A stretch of DNA of 62,047 nucleotides, taken from NCBI RefSeq assembly GCF_025965215.1, contig NZ_JAOPXI010000076.1:1-62047 (forward strand), written 5' to 3'. Position numbers and translations under genes: made by a program. The stretch comes from Marmoricola sp. Its GTDB lineage: Bacteria; Actinomycetota; Actinomycetes; Propionibacteriales; Nocardioidaceae. Below, in pieces: positions 28,711 to 36,226 of this stretch; the first letter of the stretch is position 1; every line of letters begins with the position of its first letter. The notes beneath the pieces are model-generated. The model did not search any database. It was given only the letters and a program-made list of their open reading frames with translations, and was not told where the DNA came from.

Positions 28711-28792
28711 TCCTCGCTGCGCTCGTCATCACGCTGTCGCCCACTCGGCCTCACCTCGCTGGCGCTCGGCGGGCGCTCGATAGGCTCCGCGC

Positions 28793-29677
28793 GTGAGCGC
28801 GCCGATTGCCTTCTCGGTCAACACCCACGATCGGATCGCCGAACGCCGCAACGACGAGGCCTGGTTCGAACAGGTGTGGGCCGATCCGGCGACGCGCGTG
28901 CTCGTGCTGGCCGGCACGCGGCTCGGCCTCGTCGACGACAAGGTCGCCTGGGTGTCACCGGACCAGGCACCCGAGGGCATCAAGGTGCTCCTGGGCGAGC
29001 GCGACGGTCAGGTCCGCGTCGCCGTGATCGTCCCGGCCGAGAAGGCCGGGGAGGGGTGGGTCGGCCTGCGTGGGCTCGTGAGCGCCATCGACGAGGACGA
29101 GGCGTCGTTCCTGGTGCACGCCTTCGGCATCGCCGAATGGATCTGGGCGACGCGGCACTGCATCCGCTGCGGAGGTCTCTACGAACCCATGATGCTCGGC
29201 CACGTGCTGCGCTGCACCGACTGCGGCCGCGAGGAGTTCCCGCGCACCGACCCTGCGGTGATCATGGTCGTGACCGACGGCGAGTACCCCGACGACCGCT
29301 GTCTGCTCGGTCGCCACCCGGCGTGGCCGCCTGGTCGGTACTCGACGCTGGCCGGCTTCGTCGAACCAGGTGAGTCGATCGAGGCCGCCGTACGGCGTGA
29401 GGTCCTCGAGGAGTCGGGCATCCACGTCGGCGACGTGGCCTACTTCGGCAGCCAGCCCTGGCCGCTGCCACGCAGCCTGATGATCGGCTGCATCGCCCGG
29501 GCGGTCTCGACCGAGGTCTCGGTCGATGGTCACGAGATCGAGGACGCGCAGTGGTTCACGCGGACCGAGATGCGCGAGCAGGCCGAAGCCGGCACCTTGG
29601 TCCTGCCGGGAGGCATCTCGATCTCACGGTCCCTCATCGAGCACTGGTACGGCGAAGCCCTGCCGGGTCAGTGGTAG
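28793..29677 (+). CDS. nudC: NAD+ diphosphatase NudC
   Basis: A 294-residue Nudix enzyme that hydrolyses NAD(H) to NMN(H) and AMP, and in some bacteria removes NAD caps from RNA. The zinc ribbon is CIRC (about residue 123) with CTDC 20 residues later. The Nudix box GFVEPGESIEAAVRREVLEE is at about 186-205. The NAD-specific SQPWPLPRSLM motif follows. GTG 28793 is supported by TAGGCT 6 nt upstream. It is convergent with mrx1, with an interspersed repeat copy in the gap. The same nudC-mrx1-uvrD2-whiB7 order occurs in mycobacteria (Rv3199c-Rv3197A). Confidence 0.93.
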   Translation: MSAPIAFSVNTHDRIAERRNDEAWFEQVWADPATRVLVLAGTRLGLVDDKVAWVSPDQAPEGIKVLLGERDGQVRVAVIVPAEKAGEGWVGLRGLVSAIDEDEASFLVHAFGIAEWIWATRHCIRCGGLYEPMMLGHVLRCTDCGREEFPRTDPAVIMVVTDGEYPDDRCLLGRHPAWPPGRYSTLAGFVEPGESIEAAVRREVLEESGIHVGDVAYFGSQPWPLPRSLMIGCIARAVSTEVSVDGHEIEDAQWFTRTEMREQAEAGTLVLPGGISISRSLIEHWYGEALPGQW

Positions 29678-29685
29678 TCGCACCA

Positions 29686-29709
29686 CATCTCGGCAAGCTC
29701 GATGACCGG
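29686..29709. repeat. Interspersed repeat copy 2
   Basis: CATCTCGGCAAGCTCGATGA followed by CCGG, the reverse complement of the family consensus. It lies 9 bp after the nudC stop, between the convergent nudC and mrx1 genes. Confidence 0.75.
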
Positions 29710-29777
29710 AATGGTGACCGGACAAGCGGGGTCGACGACCCGCACGCGCGAGCACCGAAGCCCGCCGCAGGCGAGCC

Positions 29778-30029
29778 TTACGCGACCAGCGAAGCCAGCT
29801 TCGCCTTGACCTGCGCCAGAGACGGGTTGGTCTGGGCGCTGCCGTCGGGGTAGACGAGCGTCGGGACGGTCTGGTTGCCGCCATTCGCTGCCATGACGAG
29901 GTCCGCAGCCGCAGGATCCTGCTCGATGTCCACAACGTCGAACGCGATTCCCTCGCGCTCGAGCTGGCCCTTGAGACGGTGGCAGTAGCCACACCAGGGC
30001 GTGGAGTACATCGTGAACTGGCCGGACAT
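29778..30029 (-). CDS. mrx1: Mycoredoxin (glutaredoxin-like)
   Basis: An 83-residue thioredoxin-fold protein with the dithiol motif WCGYC at residues 12-16, followed by HRLKGQLEREGI. Mycoredoxin-1 uses such a pair with mycothiol to reduce protein mixed disulfides in actinobacteria. The cis-Pro motif TVPTLVYPDG near residue 55 is present. Length and position (between nudC and uvrD2, divergent from uvrD2) match Rv3198A, the characterised mycoredoxin, where the motif is CGYC as well. ATG 30029 has AGAGGGG about 8 nt upstream. Confidence 0.9.
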   Translation of the reverse strand: MSGQFTMYSTPWCGYCHRLKGQLEREGIAFDVVDIEQDPAAADLVMAANGGNQTVPTLVYPDGSAQTNPSLAQVKAKLASLVA

Positions 30030-30122
30030 CTCGATGTCCCCTCTCGCAACTAGGCTGCAACCCGAAGGCAGGCCCCTGAAAATGAGGCACCGTAGCAACC
30101 AGACCAGAGGGTGAATCATTCC

Positions 30123-32201
30123 GTGACGCTTCCCGGCAGCGCCGACCGGCTGCTCGACGCGCTCGACCCGGAGCAGCGCGCAGTCGCCGAGGCGCTGCGA
30201 GGTCCGGTGCGCGTGCTTGCCGGTGCCGGGACGGGCAAGACCCGGGCCATCACCCACCGGATCGCGTACGGCGTGGCGACCGGCGTCTACAACCCCTCCG
30301 AGGTCCTCGCGGTCACCTTCACCACGCGCGCCGCCGGCGAGATGCGCACCCGGCTCCGCTCCTTGGGAGCGCCGGGTGTCCAGGCCCGCACGTTCCACTC
30401 GGCGGCCCTGCGCCAGCTGCGGTACTTCTGGCCACGGGTGTACGGCGGGGAACTGCCCGAGCTCACCGCCTCGAAGATCCCGGTCGTCGCCGCGGCCGCC
30501 CGCCGCAACCGTCTCGACGTCGACCAGACCCGGCTGCGCGACCTGGCCAGCGAGATCGAGTGGTCCAAGGTCACCAACGTCCGCCCCGACGACTACGTGA
30601 GGCTCGCGCCGCAGCACGGCCGCGAGGTCAGCGGTGTCGATGCCGCCTCGGTCGCGCACGTGTTCTCGACGTACGAGGAGCTCAAGCGCGAGCAGGGCCG
30701 GATGGACATGGAGGACGTACTCCTGATCGGAGCGGCCCTGCTCACCGAGGACGACCGGGTCGCGGCGCAGGTGCGCAGCCAGTACAAGTGGTTCGTCGTC
30801 GACGAGTTCCAGGATGTCAGCCCGATCCAGGCCGCCCTGCTCGACCTGTGGCTCGGCGGTCGCAACGAGATCTGCGTCGTCGGCGACCCGGCCCAGACGA
30901 TCTACTCGTTCGCCGGTGCGCGCGCGGCGTACCTGACCGAGTTCAGCCGCAAGTACGAGGCCGTCACCAGTGTCGAGCTGGTTCGCAACTACCGCTCGAC
31001 GCCGCAGGTGATCGCCGCCGCCAACAGCCTGCTCGCGGGCACGGCTACCGGCTCCGTGCAGCTGCGCGCCCAGCAGCCCGCCGGCGAGGAGGTCCGCTGG
31101 TTCGAGGCATCCGATGAGGTCGCCGAGGCCGCTGCGGTGGCCGACCGGATCGCCGAGCTGCGCGCCGCCGGAGTGCCGTTGCGGGAGATGGCCGTGCTCT
31201 TCCGGATCAACGCCCAGTCCGAGACCTTCGAGGAGGCACTCGCCTCGCGCTCCATCCCGTACGTCGTGCGCGGCGCGGCCCGGTTCTTCGAGCGCCCTGA
31301 GGTGCGCCAGGCGCTCGCCCTGCTCCGGGCCAGCCTGCGTGCGGGCGAGGCCGCCCGCGACGGCATGCTCGAGCAGATCCGCGCCGTACTCGGCGGGATG
31401 GGCTGGAGCACCGAGGCACCCACGGCCCGCGGTCAGGCCCGGGACCGCTGGGAGTCGCTGATGGCGCTCGTCTCCCAGGCCGAGGAGTACGCGACCAGCG
31501 AGCTCGCCCCGACCCTCGAAGGGTTCGTCGCCGAGCTGGATCGACGCGCCTCCGAGCAGCACGCACCGGTGGCCGAGGGCGTCAGCCTGGCCACCCTGCA
31601 CACCGCCAAGGGCCTCGAGTGGGACGCGGTCTTCCTCGTCGGCATGCAGGAGGGCTCGATGCCGATCACCTACGCCGACACCCCGGCAGCGGTCGAGGAG
31701 GAGCGCCGGCTGCTCTACGTCGGGGTCACCCGGGCGCGCAAGCACCTGATGCTGTCGTGGTCCCTGGCCCGCAACCCGGGCGGTCAGGCCCGCCGCAAGC
31801 CGTCGCGCTTCCTCGCCGGGCTGCGTCCCGAGTCGGCGACCGACCGGGCCGCGGCCACGACCGGCAGCTCGAGCCGTCGGCGCGGCAAGGCCTCGATGTG
31901 CAAGCTCTGCCAGCGGCCACTGGCGACCTCACGCGAGCGCAACCGTGGGTTCTGCAGCGACTGCCCGATCCCGTACGACGAAGAGCTCTTCGAGTCGCTC
32001 AAGGCGTGGCGCCGCGTGCGCGCCGAGGACGAGAGCGTGCCGGCGTTCGTGGTGTTCTCCGACGCGACGCTGGAGGCCCTCGCCGAGGTGAGGCCGACCG
32101 ACCGCCGCGGCCTGCTCCGGATCAACGGGATCGGCGCGGCAAAACTCGAGAAATATGCCGATGATGTGCTCGAAGTTCTCGCCGGAAAGAAATCCGGGTA
32201 A
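30123..32201 (+). CDS. uvrD2: ATP-dependent DNA helicase UvrD2
   Basis: A 692-residue SF1A 3'-5' helicase. Motif I is LAGAGTGKTRAI, motif II is VVDEFQDVS, motif III is GDPAQTIYSFAGA, motif V is TLHTAKGLEWDAVF and motif VI is YVGVTRARKHLM. After the motor comes the tetracysteine CKLC with CSDC, then an HRDC domain (FESLKAWRRVRAEDE to the end). This is the UvrD2 layout known from mycobacteria rather than UvrD1. The TAA stop lies inside the AT-rich stretch just before the whiB7 -35. I chose GTG 30123; GTG 30111 is possible but has AGAGG directly abutting it. Confidence 0.93.
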   Translation: MTLPGSADRLLDALDPEQRAVAEALRGPVRVLAGAGTGKTRAITHRIAYGVATGVYNPSEVLAVTFTTRAAGEMRTRLRSLGAPGVQARTFHSAALRQLRYFWPRVYGGELPELTASKIPVVAAAARRNRLDVDQTRLRDLASEIEWSKVTNVRPDDYVRLAPQHGREVSGVDAASVAHVFSTYEELKREQGRMDMEDVLLIGAALLTEDDRVAAQVRSQYKWFVVDEFQDVSPIQAALLDLWLGGRNEICVVGDPAQTIYSFAGARAAYLTEFSRKYEAVTSVELVRNYRSTPQVIAAANSLLAGTATGSVQLRAQQPAGEEVRWFEASDEVAEAAAVADRIAELRAAGVPLREMAVLFRINAQSETFEEALASRSIPYVVRGAARFFERPEVRQALALLRASLRAGEAARDGMLEQIRAVLGGMGWSTEAPTARGQARDRWESLMALVSQAEEYATSELAPTLEGFVAELDRRASEQHAPVAEGVSLATLHTAKGLEWDAVFLVGMQEGSMPITYADTPAAVEEERRLLYVGVTRARKHLMLSWSLARNPGGQARRKPSRFLAGLRPESATDRAAATTGSSSRRRGKASMCKLCQRPLATSRERNRGFCSDCPIPYDEELFESLKAWRRVRAEDESVPAFVVFSDATLEALAEVRPTDRRGLLRINGIGAAKLEKYADDVLEVLAGKKSG

Positions 32202-32236
32202 ATGATTTGCGCCCTCTGTTAGCGCGGGCGTACCTT
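32199..32236 (+). promoter_or_regulatory. Probable whiB7 promoter with AT-rich activator site
   Basis: TTGCGC (32207-32212) and TACCTT (32231-32236) form a sigma-A type -35/-10 pair 18 bp apart. The -35 is immediately preceded by TAAATGAT, the AT-rich element by which WhiB7 is known to recognise its own promoters. This fits autoactivation. The AT-rich element overlaps the uvrD2 stop codon. Confidence 0.65.
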
Positions 32237-32309
32237 TTCCCCAGTCCCACTGCGCACTGACGGCCCCGACAAGGCCGGCGCCCAACGCCCCGAAGGAGGT
32301 GCACGACCC

Positions 32310-32510
32310 ATGAACATCAACCAGTCCTGGCTTAACGAAACCGTGACGCGGTCGACCTCCGTCGTGCGCGTCCACGGTTTTGGCATGGGTGACGTGTGCC
32401 CGATGGCTGCCGGTTACACCGCCAGCTCGTCGACGACGAAGCGTCACGCAGATGCCATCAAGGCCAACCCGGTTGCGGGCCGCCAGCCTTGGAGTCCACC
32501 TGTCACATGA
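32310..32510 (+). CDS. 66-codon upstream ORF in the whiB7 leader
   Basis: A short ORF of 66 codons with an exceptionally good ribosome site, AAGGAGGT 9 nt before ATG 32310. The peptide begins MNINQSWLNETVTRSTSVV and contains a single Cys. It ends GRQPWSPPVT, so a Pro-Pro pair lies at the end. It matches nothing I know and is likely a regulatory leader peptide rather than a working protein: it sits between the whiB7 promoter and an intrinsic terminator, and its final codons can pair with the terminator's 5' arm. Its translation probably senses ribosome inhibition. Confidence 0.65.
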   Translation: MNINQSWLNETVTRSTSVVRVHGFGMGDVCPMAAGYTASSSTTKRHADAIKANPVAGRQPWSPPVT

Positions 32511-32583
32511 GCTCACCACTCATCGACCGGCACCTCCAAGGCCGCGAATCCCAACCAAGGGATCCGCGGCCTTCGTGTTTCTC
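32473..32583 (+). terminator. whiB7 transcription attenuator (terminator and possible antiterminator)
   Basis: The terminator stem pairs 32538-32552 with 32559-32573 (15 bp, one mismatch, 6-nt loop), followed by CGTGTTTCTC. An alternative stem is possible: CCTTGG (32487-32492) with CCAAGG (32536-32541), extended by TTGCGG (32473-32478) with CCGCGA (32542-32547) across a bulge. The alternative uses the last codons of the upstream ORF and would break the terminator. Ribosomes completing the ORF would favour termination; stalled ribosomes would favour readthrough into whiB7. Confidence 0.7.
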
Positions 32584-32629
32584 AAAGAGTTTCAACCAGC
32601 GATCGACACAGAGAAGAAGGAGGTGACAC

Positions 32630-32905
32630 ATGACCATCAGCGTTCTCGACCCCACGAGCTTCGATGAGGAGCTGCTGCCCTGCCGGGTGAACTCAGCAGA
32701 GCTGTTCTTCGCCGAATCACCCAGTGACGTGGAGCTCGCCAAGGCCTTGTGCCAGCGCTGCCCGGTTCGCACGGAGTGCCTTGCCGGCGCTCTCGAGCGC
32801 CGGGAGCCGTGGGGTGTCTGGGGAGGTGAGCTGTTCCAGTCCGGAGCAGTGATCCCCCGCAAGCGCCCACGCGGTCGCCCGCGCAAGAACCCCGTCGCCG
32901 CCTGA
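32630..32905 (+). CDS. whiB7: WhiB7 (WblC) transcriptional regulator
   Basis: A 91-residue iron-sulfur transcription factor that activates intrinsic antibiotic-resistance genes with the primary sigma factor. The four cluster ligands are Cys18, Cys41, Cys44 and Cys50 (C-x22-C-x2-C-x5-C). EPWGVWGGE at 59-67 is the sigma-contact turn with the Glu-Pro-Trp start specific to WhiB7. RGRPRK at 81-86 is the AT-hook that reads the AT-rich promoter element. AAGGAGGT lies 8 nt before ATG 32630. Expression is likely controlled by the attenuator upstream and by autoactivation. Flanked by uvrD2 as in mycobacteria. Confidence 0.96.
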   Translation: MTISVLDPTSFDEELLPCRVNSAELFFAESPSDVELAKALCQRCPVRTECLAGALERREPWGVWGGELFQSGAVIPRKRPRGRPRKNPVAA

Positions 32906-32957
32906 AGCCCAGGCCCCGGCAAAGCGGCACAGCCCCTCGACCACTGAACGGAATGAC

Positions 32958-33152
32958 ATGACCCAGACCTTCGAACGGAGCAACACGATGAGCCTCATCG
33001 CAACCGATCTGGCGCACGAGCATATGAGCGTGCGCCTCGAGCAGGCGCAGAGTGCGCGTCGCGGGTATCAGCTCGCGGCCGCAAGGCGCCTCTCCCGCAA
33101 GGCTGAGCGCGCCGCTGCCCAGGCGCGTCTGGCTCTTGCCCGCGTGATCTGA
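32958..33152 (+). CDS. Small helical basic protein downstream of whiB7
   Basis: A 64-residue protein rich in Ala, Arg and Glu, probably one or two long helices (RLEQAQSARRGYQLAAARRL followed by SRKAERAAAQARL). I do not recognise a family, though small basic helical proteins of this look are common in actinobacteria. An internal ATG at 32988 with GGAG 8-11 nt upstream could be the true start. It lies between whiB7 and a strong terminator, so it may belong to the whiB7 transcript. Confidence 0.5.
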   Translation: MTQTFERSNTMSLIATDLAHEHMSVRLEQAQSARRGYQLAAARRLSRKAERAAAQARLALARVI

Positions 33153-33197
33153 GTAGCAGCTGCACCATCTGACTTCTCGTCGATCGCGGGAAACAGC

Positions 33198-33255
33198 AAG
33201 GCCGGATCGACGGCGACATGCTTTTCACCGGCACTGTCGCCGTCGGTCCGGCCTT
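33198..33255 (+). terminator. Strong terminator ending the whiB7 transcript
   Basis: A 20-bp stem pairs 33198-33217 with 33236-33255 with one imperfect pair around an 18-nt loop. It starts AAGGCCGG and ends CCGGCCTT. It follows the small ORF by 46 bp. Confidence 0.8.
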
Positions 33256-33294
33256 CGTCATGTCCTGGCCATGGTGGGCGCGTACGGTGACCGG

Positions 33295-33468
33295 GTGGGA
33301 ACGACCACCGTGACGTGCGCCTTCTGCGGGACGACCGCAGCCGCCGACCCTGCTCCGCTCACCTGGACGTCGAGCACCGAACGCAGCCGGCTGCAGTGGT
33401 TCTGCGACACCTGCTCGCGCGAACACCTGCGCGCGATGGAGTCGAAACTCGACTCCGAGTGGTGGTGA
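33295..33468 (+). CDS. Small zinc-ribbon-like protein
   Basis: A 57-residue protein with two CxxC knuckles, CAFC at about residue 8 and CDTC at about residue 39, followed by SREHLRAMESKL and ending in WW. Such small four-cysteine proteins are widespread in actinobacteria without assigned roles and probably bind one zinc. GTG 33295 has TACGGT 6 nt upstream, the leaderless pattern. ATG 33271 is a longer option. It is convergent with the ABC1 kinase gene, 7 bp away. Confidence 0.7.
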   Translation: MGTTTVTCAFCGTTAAADPAPLTWTSSTERSRLQWFCDTCSREHLRAMESKLDSEWW

Positions 33469-33475
33469 GGGGTCC

Positions 33476-34807
33476 TCAGCTCGCAAATCCCGGCAGTGAC
33501 TCGGCGAGGATCTGCCGGAACGGCACGGTCGCGCCGAGCTGACTCAGGACGCCGACCCCGCCGACCCAGGTCCGGTGGATCAGCAGGTACGACGGCGGCA
33601 TGTTGAGCCTGGTCATCACCGAGAAAGCGTCGCCCTTCGGGTCGTTGACCCGGCGGAACTGCTCCTGCATCCAGGCACGCGAGAACGTGAACTGCTCGAC
33701 CTTCGCCGGCTCGACGAACGGTCCGAGGTAGGACTTCAGCTGCTCGGCGTCGATCCGGATCCGCTCGCGGATGAAGCCTTCGTCGCGGAACGCGTCGACC
33801 AGGGCGTCGTAGTCGTCGATGCACGCGATCCGGATCAGCGACCCGAGTGCCCGCGGCAGGCCGCGCTCGGGGAGTCGGGCGACGGCGCCGAAGTCGAGGA
33901 CTCCGAGTCGGTCCGGGCTGCCGTCGACTCCGGGGACCGTACGGAAGTTCCCCGGGTGCGGATCGGCGTGCAGCATCCCCGTGCGTGCGGGGGAGCCGAA
34001 GATGAATCGCACGAACAGCTGGCCGTAGTGGTCGCGTTCGGCCTGGCTGCCGTCACGGATGACCTGGGCCAGCGAGCCGCTGCTGTCGAGCCAGTCGGTG
34101 ACCAGGACCTGTTCGGTGCCGGCCACGACGCCCGGCACCACGATCTCGGGGTCGTCGGCGTACTCGGCCGCGAACGCGGTCTGGGCTTCGGCTTCGAGCC
34201 GGTAGTCGAGTTCCTCGGTCACACGTTCCTCGAGCTCGGCGACCAGGGCCTTGACGTCGATGCCGGGAAAGACAGGTCCGAGGCCGCGAGCGACCCGGCC
34301 GAGCTGGCGCAGGTCGCTGCGCATCGCGTCGGAGGCGCCGGGGTACTGGACCTTGACCGCGACCTCTCGTCCGTCCGCCCAGCGTCCCTTGTGCACCTGC
34401 CCGATCGAGGCCGCCGCCGCGGGCCCCGGGTCGAGCTCGACGAGTCGGTCCTTCCAGTCGGCGCCCAGCTCGCGCGCCAGGATCTCGCGGACGGTGATCG
34501 TCGGCATCGGGGGAGCCGAGTCCTGCAGGCGGGTGAGCTCTTCGCGGTAGGGACCGGCCATGTCCTCGGGCAGGGCGGCCTCGAAGATCGACATCGCCTG
34601 CCCGAGCTTCATCGCGCCACCCTTGAGCTCGCCCAGGGTGCGGAACAGCTGCTCGGCCGTGCGTTGCTGAAGGTCGCTCATCACGGCGTCCGCGGGCGCC
34701 CCGCCCAGGCGCTTGCCCAGACCGAGGGCGCTGCGACCGGCATACCCGAGCGGCAGGGCCGCGAGCCTCGCGGTCCTGGCCACGGCCTTGCGGGGAAGGT
34801 CGGTCAT
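33476..34807 (-). CDS. ABC1/UbiB-family atypical kinase (ADCK-like)
   Basis: A 443-residue member of the ABC1/ADCK/UbiB kinase-like family. The hallmark KxGQ motif appears as ELKGGAMKLGQAMS near residue 61. The Ala-rich nucleotide loop is represented by AAASIGQVHKGRW, the ExD region by EERVTEELDYRLEAEAQ, and the catalytic-like segments by MLHADPHPGNFR and GVLDFGAVARL. Family members bind ATP and act in isoprenoid-quinone or lipid metabolism; the actinobacterial role is not known. ATG 34807 overlaps the stop of the ThiF/TOMM-like gene by 4 bp (ATGA), so the two are one operon. CACAAT lies 6 nt upstream. Positional counterpart of Rv3197. Confidence 0.9.
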   Translation of the reverse strand: MTDLPRKAVARTARLAALPLGYAGRSALGLGKRLGGAPADAVMSDLQQRTAEQLFRTLGELKGGAMKLGQAMSIFEAALPEDMAGPYREELTRLQDSAPPMPTITVREILARELGADWKDRLVELDPGPAAAASIGQVHKGRWADGREVAVKVQYPGASDAMRSDLRQLGRVARGLGPVFPGIDVKALVAELEERVTEELDYRLEAEAQTAFAAEYADDPEIVVPGVVAGTEQVLVTDWLDSSGSLAQVIRDGSQAERDHYGQLFVRFIFGSPARTGMLHADPHPGNFRTVPGVDGSPDRLGVLDFGAVARLPERGLPRALGSLIRIACIDDYDALVDAFRDEGFIRERIRIDAEQLKSYLGPFVEPAKVEQFTFSRAWMQEQFRRVNDPKGDAFSVMTRLNMPPSYLLIHRTWVGGVGVLSQLGATVPFRQILAESLPGFAS

Positions 34808-35676
34808 GAACCCATTGTGTCCGATGCCCGGGCAGCCAGATCGGTGGCCCAGGAGCAACTGCAGTCGGGATGCCTGAGCCAGCGTGTCCGGCTGATCCGG
34901 CCGAGGTCTCCTCCGAGCTCGATCGTCGTCGACCAGCTCGCCGGACGGCGTCCTTCGGCGAGGGTCACCAGGTCGCGGACGGCCCATCCCAACGCGAGGG
35001 CGGCGAGCGCGGTGTCGCACGGGGCTGCGACGCCGTCGTGTCGTACCGCTGCCAGGTGACGGTCAAGCAGCAGTCGGTAACGCGGGTTCGACACGCTCCG
35101 GTGGCTCTCGAGGCAGCGCAGGCAGGCCGTGTGCCCGGGCACGACCAGCGGTCCCACGACCACACGAGCGCCGAGCGCTCGGACAGGCAGGTGGCTGATC
35201 CCGGCGTGCAGCCACCGGTCGGTCTCCTCGCGGTCGATCTCCCCGTGTCCGGGGAGCAGGACCGCGCGCGGGCCGATGTCGGGCGCGACGACCCTCAGTC
35301 CTGCGGCGTCCAGCAGCGGGATCGGGTCGATGCCCAGCGAGCCCGAGATCGCGATCGGGGTGGCCCGCCTGGCCCGAAGCCTGTGGTCCAGGAGCTCGGG
35401 GTCATCGGCTGCCAGTGCGGCGACGTCGCTGCCCCGGTAGCCGGGGGGCGACAGCAGGTCCGCGTCGACGAGCACAGGTGCCAACAGCTTCAGGGCGGCG
35501 CGGCCCGGTGGGTCGACGGGTGGGGCCTCGCCCCGGTCGATCGCTGCCAGGGCCCGGCGTACGGGCGCGGTCGCCGGCACCCTGAGCGCCACCCGGGCAC
35601 CCGCGCCGATCTGGATCTCGTCCGTACCGCTGGCGATGGCGCGCAGGCCGGGAAGCAGTACGAGTCGTCGAGCCAT
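34804..35676 (-). CDS. ThiF/TOMM leader-binding-like protein
   Basis: A 290-residue protein resembling the N-terminal part of thiazole/oxazole (TOMM) cyclodehydratases and degenerate E1/ThiF proteins. A small RiPP-recognition-like wing at the N-terminus (residues 1-80) is followed by a Rossmann-like core (DAAGLRVVAPDIG). A structural zinc site is formed by CLRC (about residue 187) and CSC near the end (HPDCSCSW). No precursor peptide, YcaO or dehydrogenase gene is nearby, so it is unlikely to make a RiPP in the classic way. It is translationally coupled to the ABC1 kinase. TAACGT lies 8 nt before ATG 35676. Rv3196 is the likely mycobacterial counterpart. Confidence 0.72.
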   Translation of the reverse strand: MARRLVLLPGLRAIASGTDEIQIGAGARVALRVPATAPVRRALAAIDRGEAPPVDPPGRAALKLLAPVLVDADLLSPPGYRGSDVAALAADDPELLDHRLRARRATPIAISGSLGIDPIPLLDAAGLRVVAPDIGPRAVLLPGHGEIDREETDRWLHAGISHLPVRALGARVVVGPLVVPGHTACLRCLESHRSVSNPRYRLLLDRHLAAVRHDGVAAPCDTALAALALGWAVRDLVTLAEGRRPASWSTTIELGGDLGRISRTRWLRHPDCSCSWATDLAARASDTMGS

Positions 35677-35744
35677 GCCGAGGGACGTTAGGCACCGCGA
35701 GCGCTGGGCGCCAACGGCCCTCCACAGCGCCCCGGGAACGGCAA

Positions 35745-35781
35745 ACGGCGGGCGCCCACCCGGAGGTGGAGCTCCCGCCGT
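35745..35781 (-). terminator. Terminator after the DUF5679 gene
   Basis: ACGGCGGG-CGCCCACC pairs with GGTGGAGCT-CCCGCCGT around CGGA. Read on the minus strand it is followed by TTTGCCGTT. It separates the DUF5679 gene from the ThiF-like operon. Confidence 0.72.
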
Positions 35782-35850
35782 CTTGCTGAGTGTCCCGCCG
35801 GCCTCAGCCGGCAGGGTTCAGCATTGCTTTCGGTGCCGTGAGGCGTTGCC

Positions 35851-36009
35851 TCAGGCGCGACCGAGGATGCGGTTCAGCTTGGTTCCGCACACGGGGCAGA
35901 CGGCCTTGGCCATCTTGGTGCCCTTGTCGTTGACCTCGATGTGGCCTTCAGCCTCACGCTTTGCCTTGCACTTGACGCAGTAGAACTCGCCGCTCCAGCT
36001 CTCCGCCAT
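35851..36009 (-). CDS. DUF5679 small zinc-ribbon protein
   Basis: A 52-residue protein starting MAESWSGEFYCVKCKAKRE. The first knuckle is CVKC and the second is CPVCGTKLNRILG near the end, forming one zinc ribbon. I recognise DUF5679, a family conserved in actinobacteria without known role; the fold resembles ribosomal or RNA-binding ribbons. AAGGAGG lies 6 nt upstream of ATG 36009, which makes the start secure. It is monocistronic, with a terminator after it and the divergent enoyl-CoA hydratase gene 217 bp upstream. Confidence 0.88.
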   Translation of the reverse strand: MAESWSGEFYCVKCKAKREAEGHIEVNDKGTKMAKAVCPVCGTKLNRILGRA

Positions 36010-36226
36010 GACGGCCTCCTTGATTCTGTTGCCTGGTCGTCGCGGCGGGAGTCTGGGGGAAGACCCGCCGGGGTCCGTTCAGGACCAATTCGACCCTAGA
36101 CCACGTACGGCCCCAAACGGTGCATCGGGGGGTCCCCCGTACGGGTGTGTCCCGGCGTGTCTTTTCGGGTGTGAGATGCCTCGCGCGCCCGGTTTCGGCC
36201 CGTTGGGCACCGGTAGCCTCACGCGC

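Noticed and set aside
29778-31745. 655-codon minus-strand frame running from uvrD2 into mrx1
   Set aside because: Only its last 83 codons (mrx1) make a protein; the rest is antisense to uvrD2.
34804-35676. A RiPP (TOMM) biosynthetic cluster
   Set aside because: Only the leader-binding/ThiF-like protein is present. No precursor, YcaO, dehydrogenase or transporter is adjacent.
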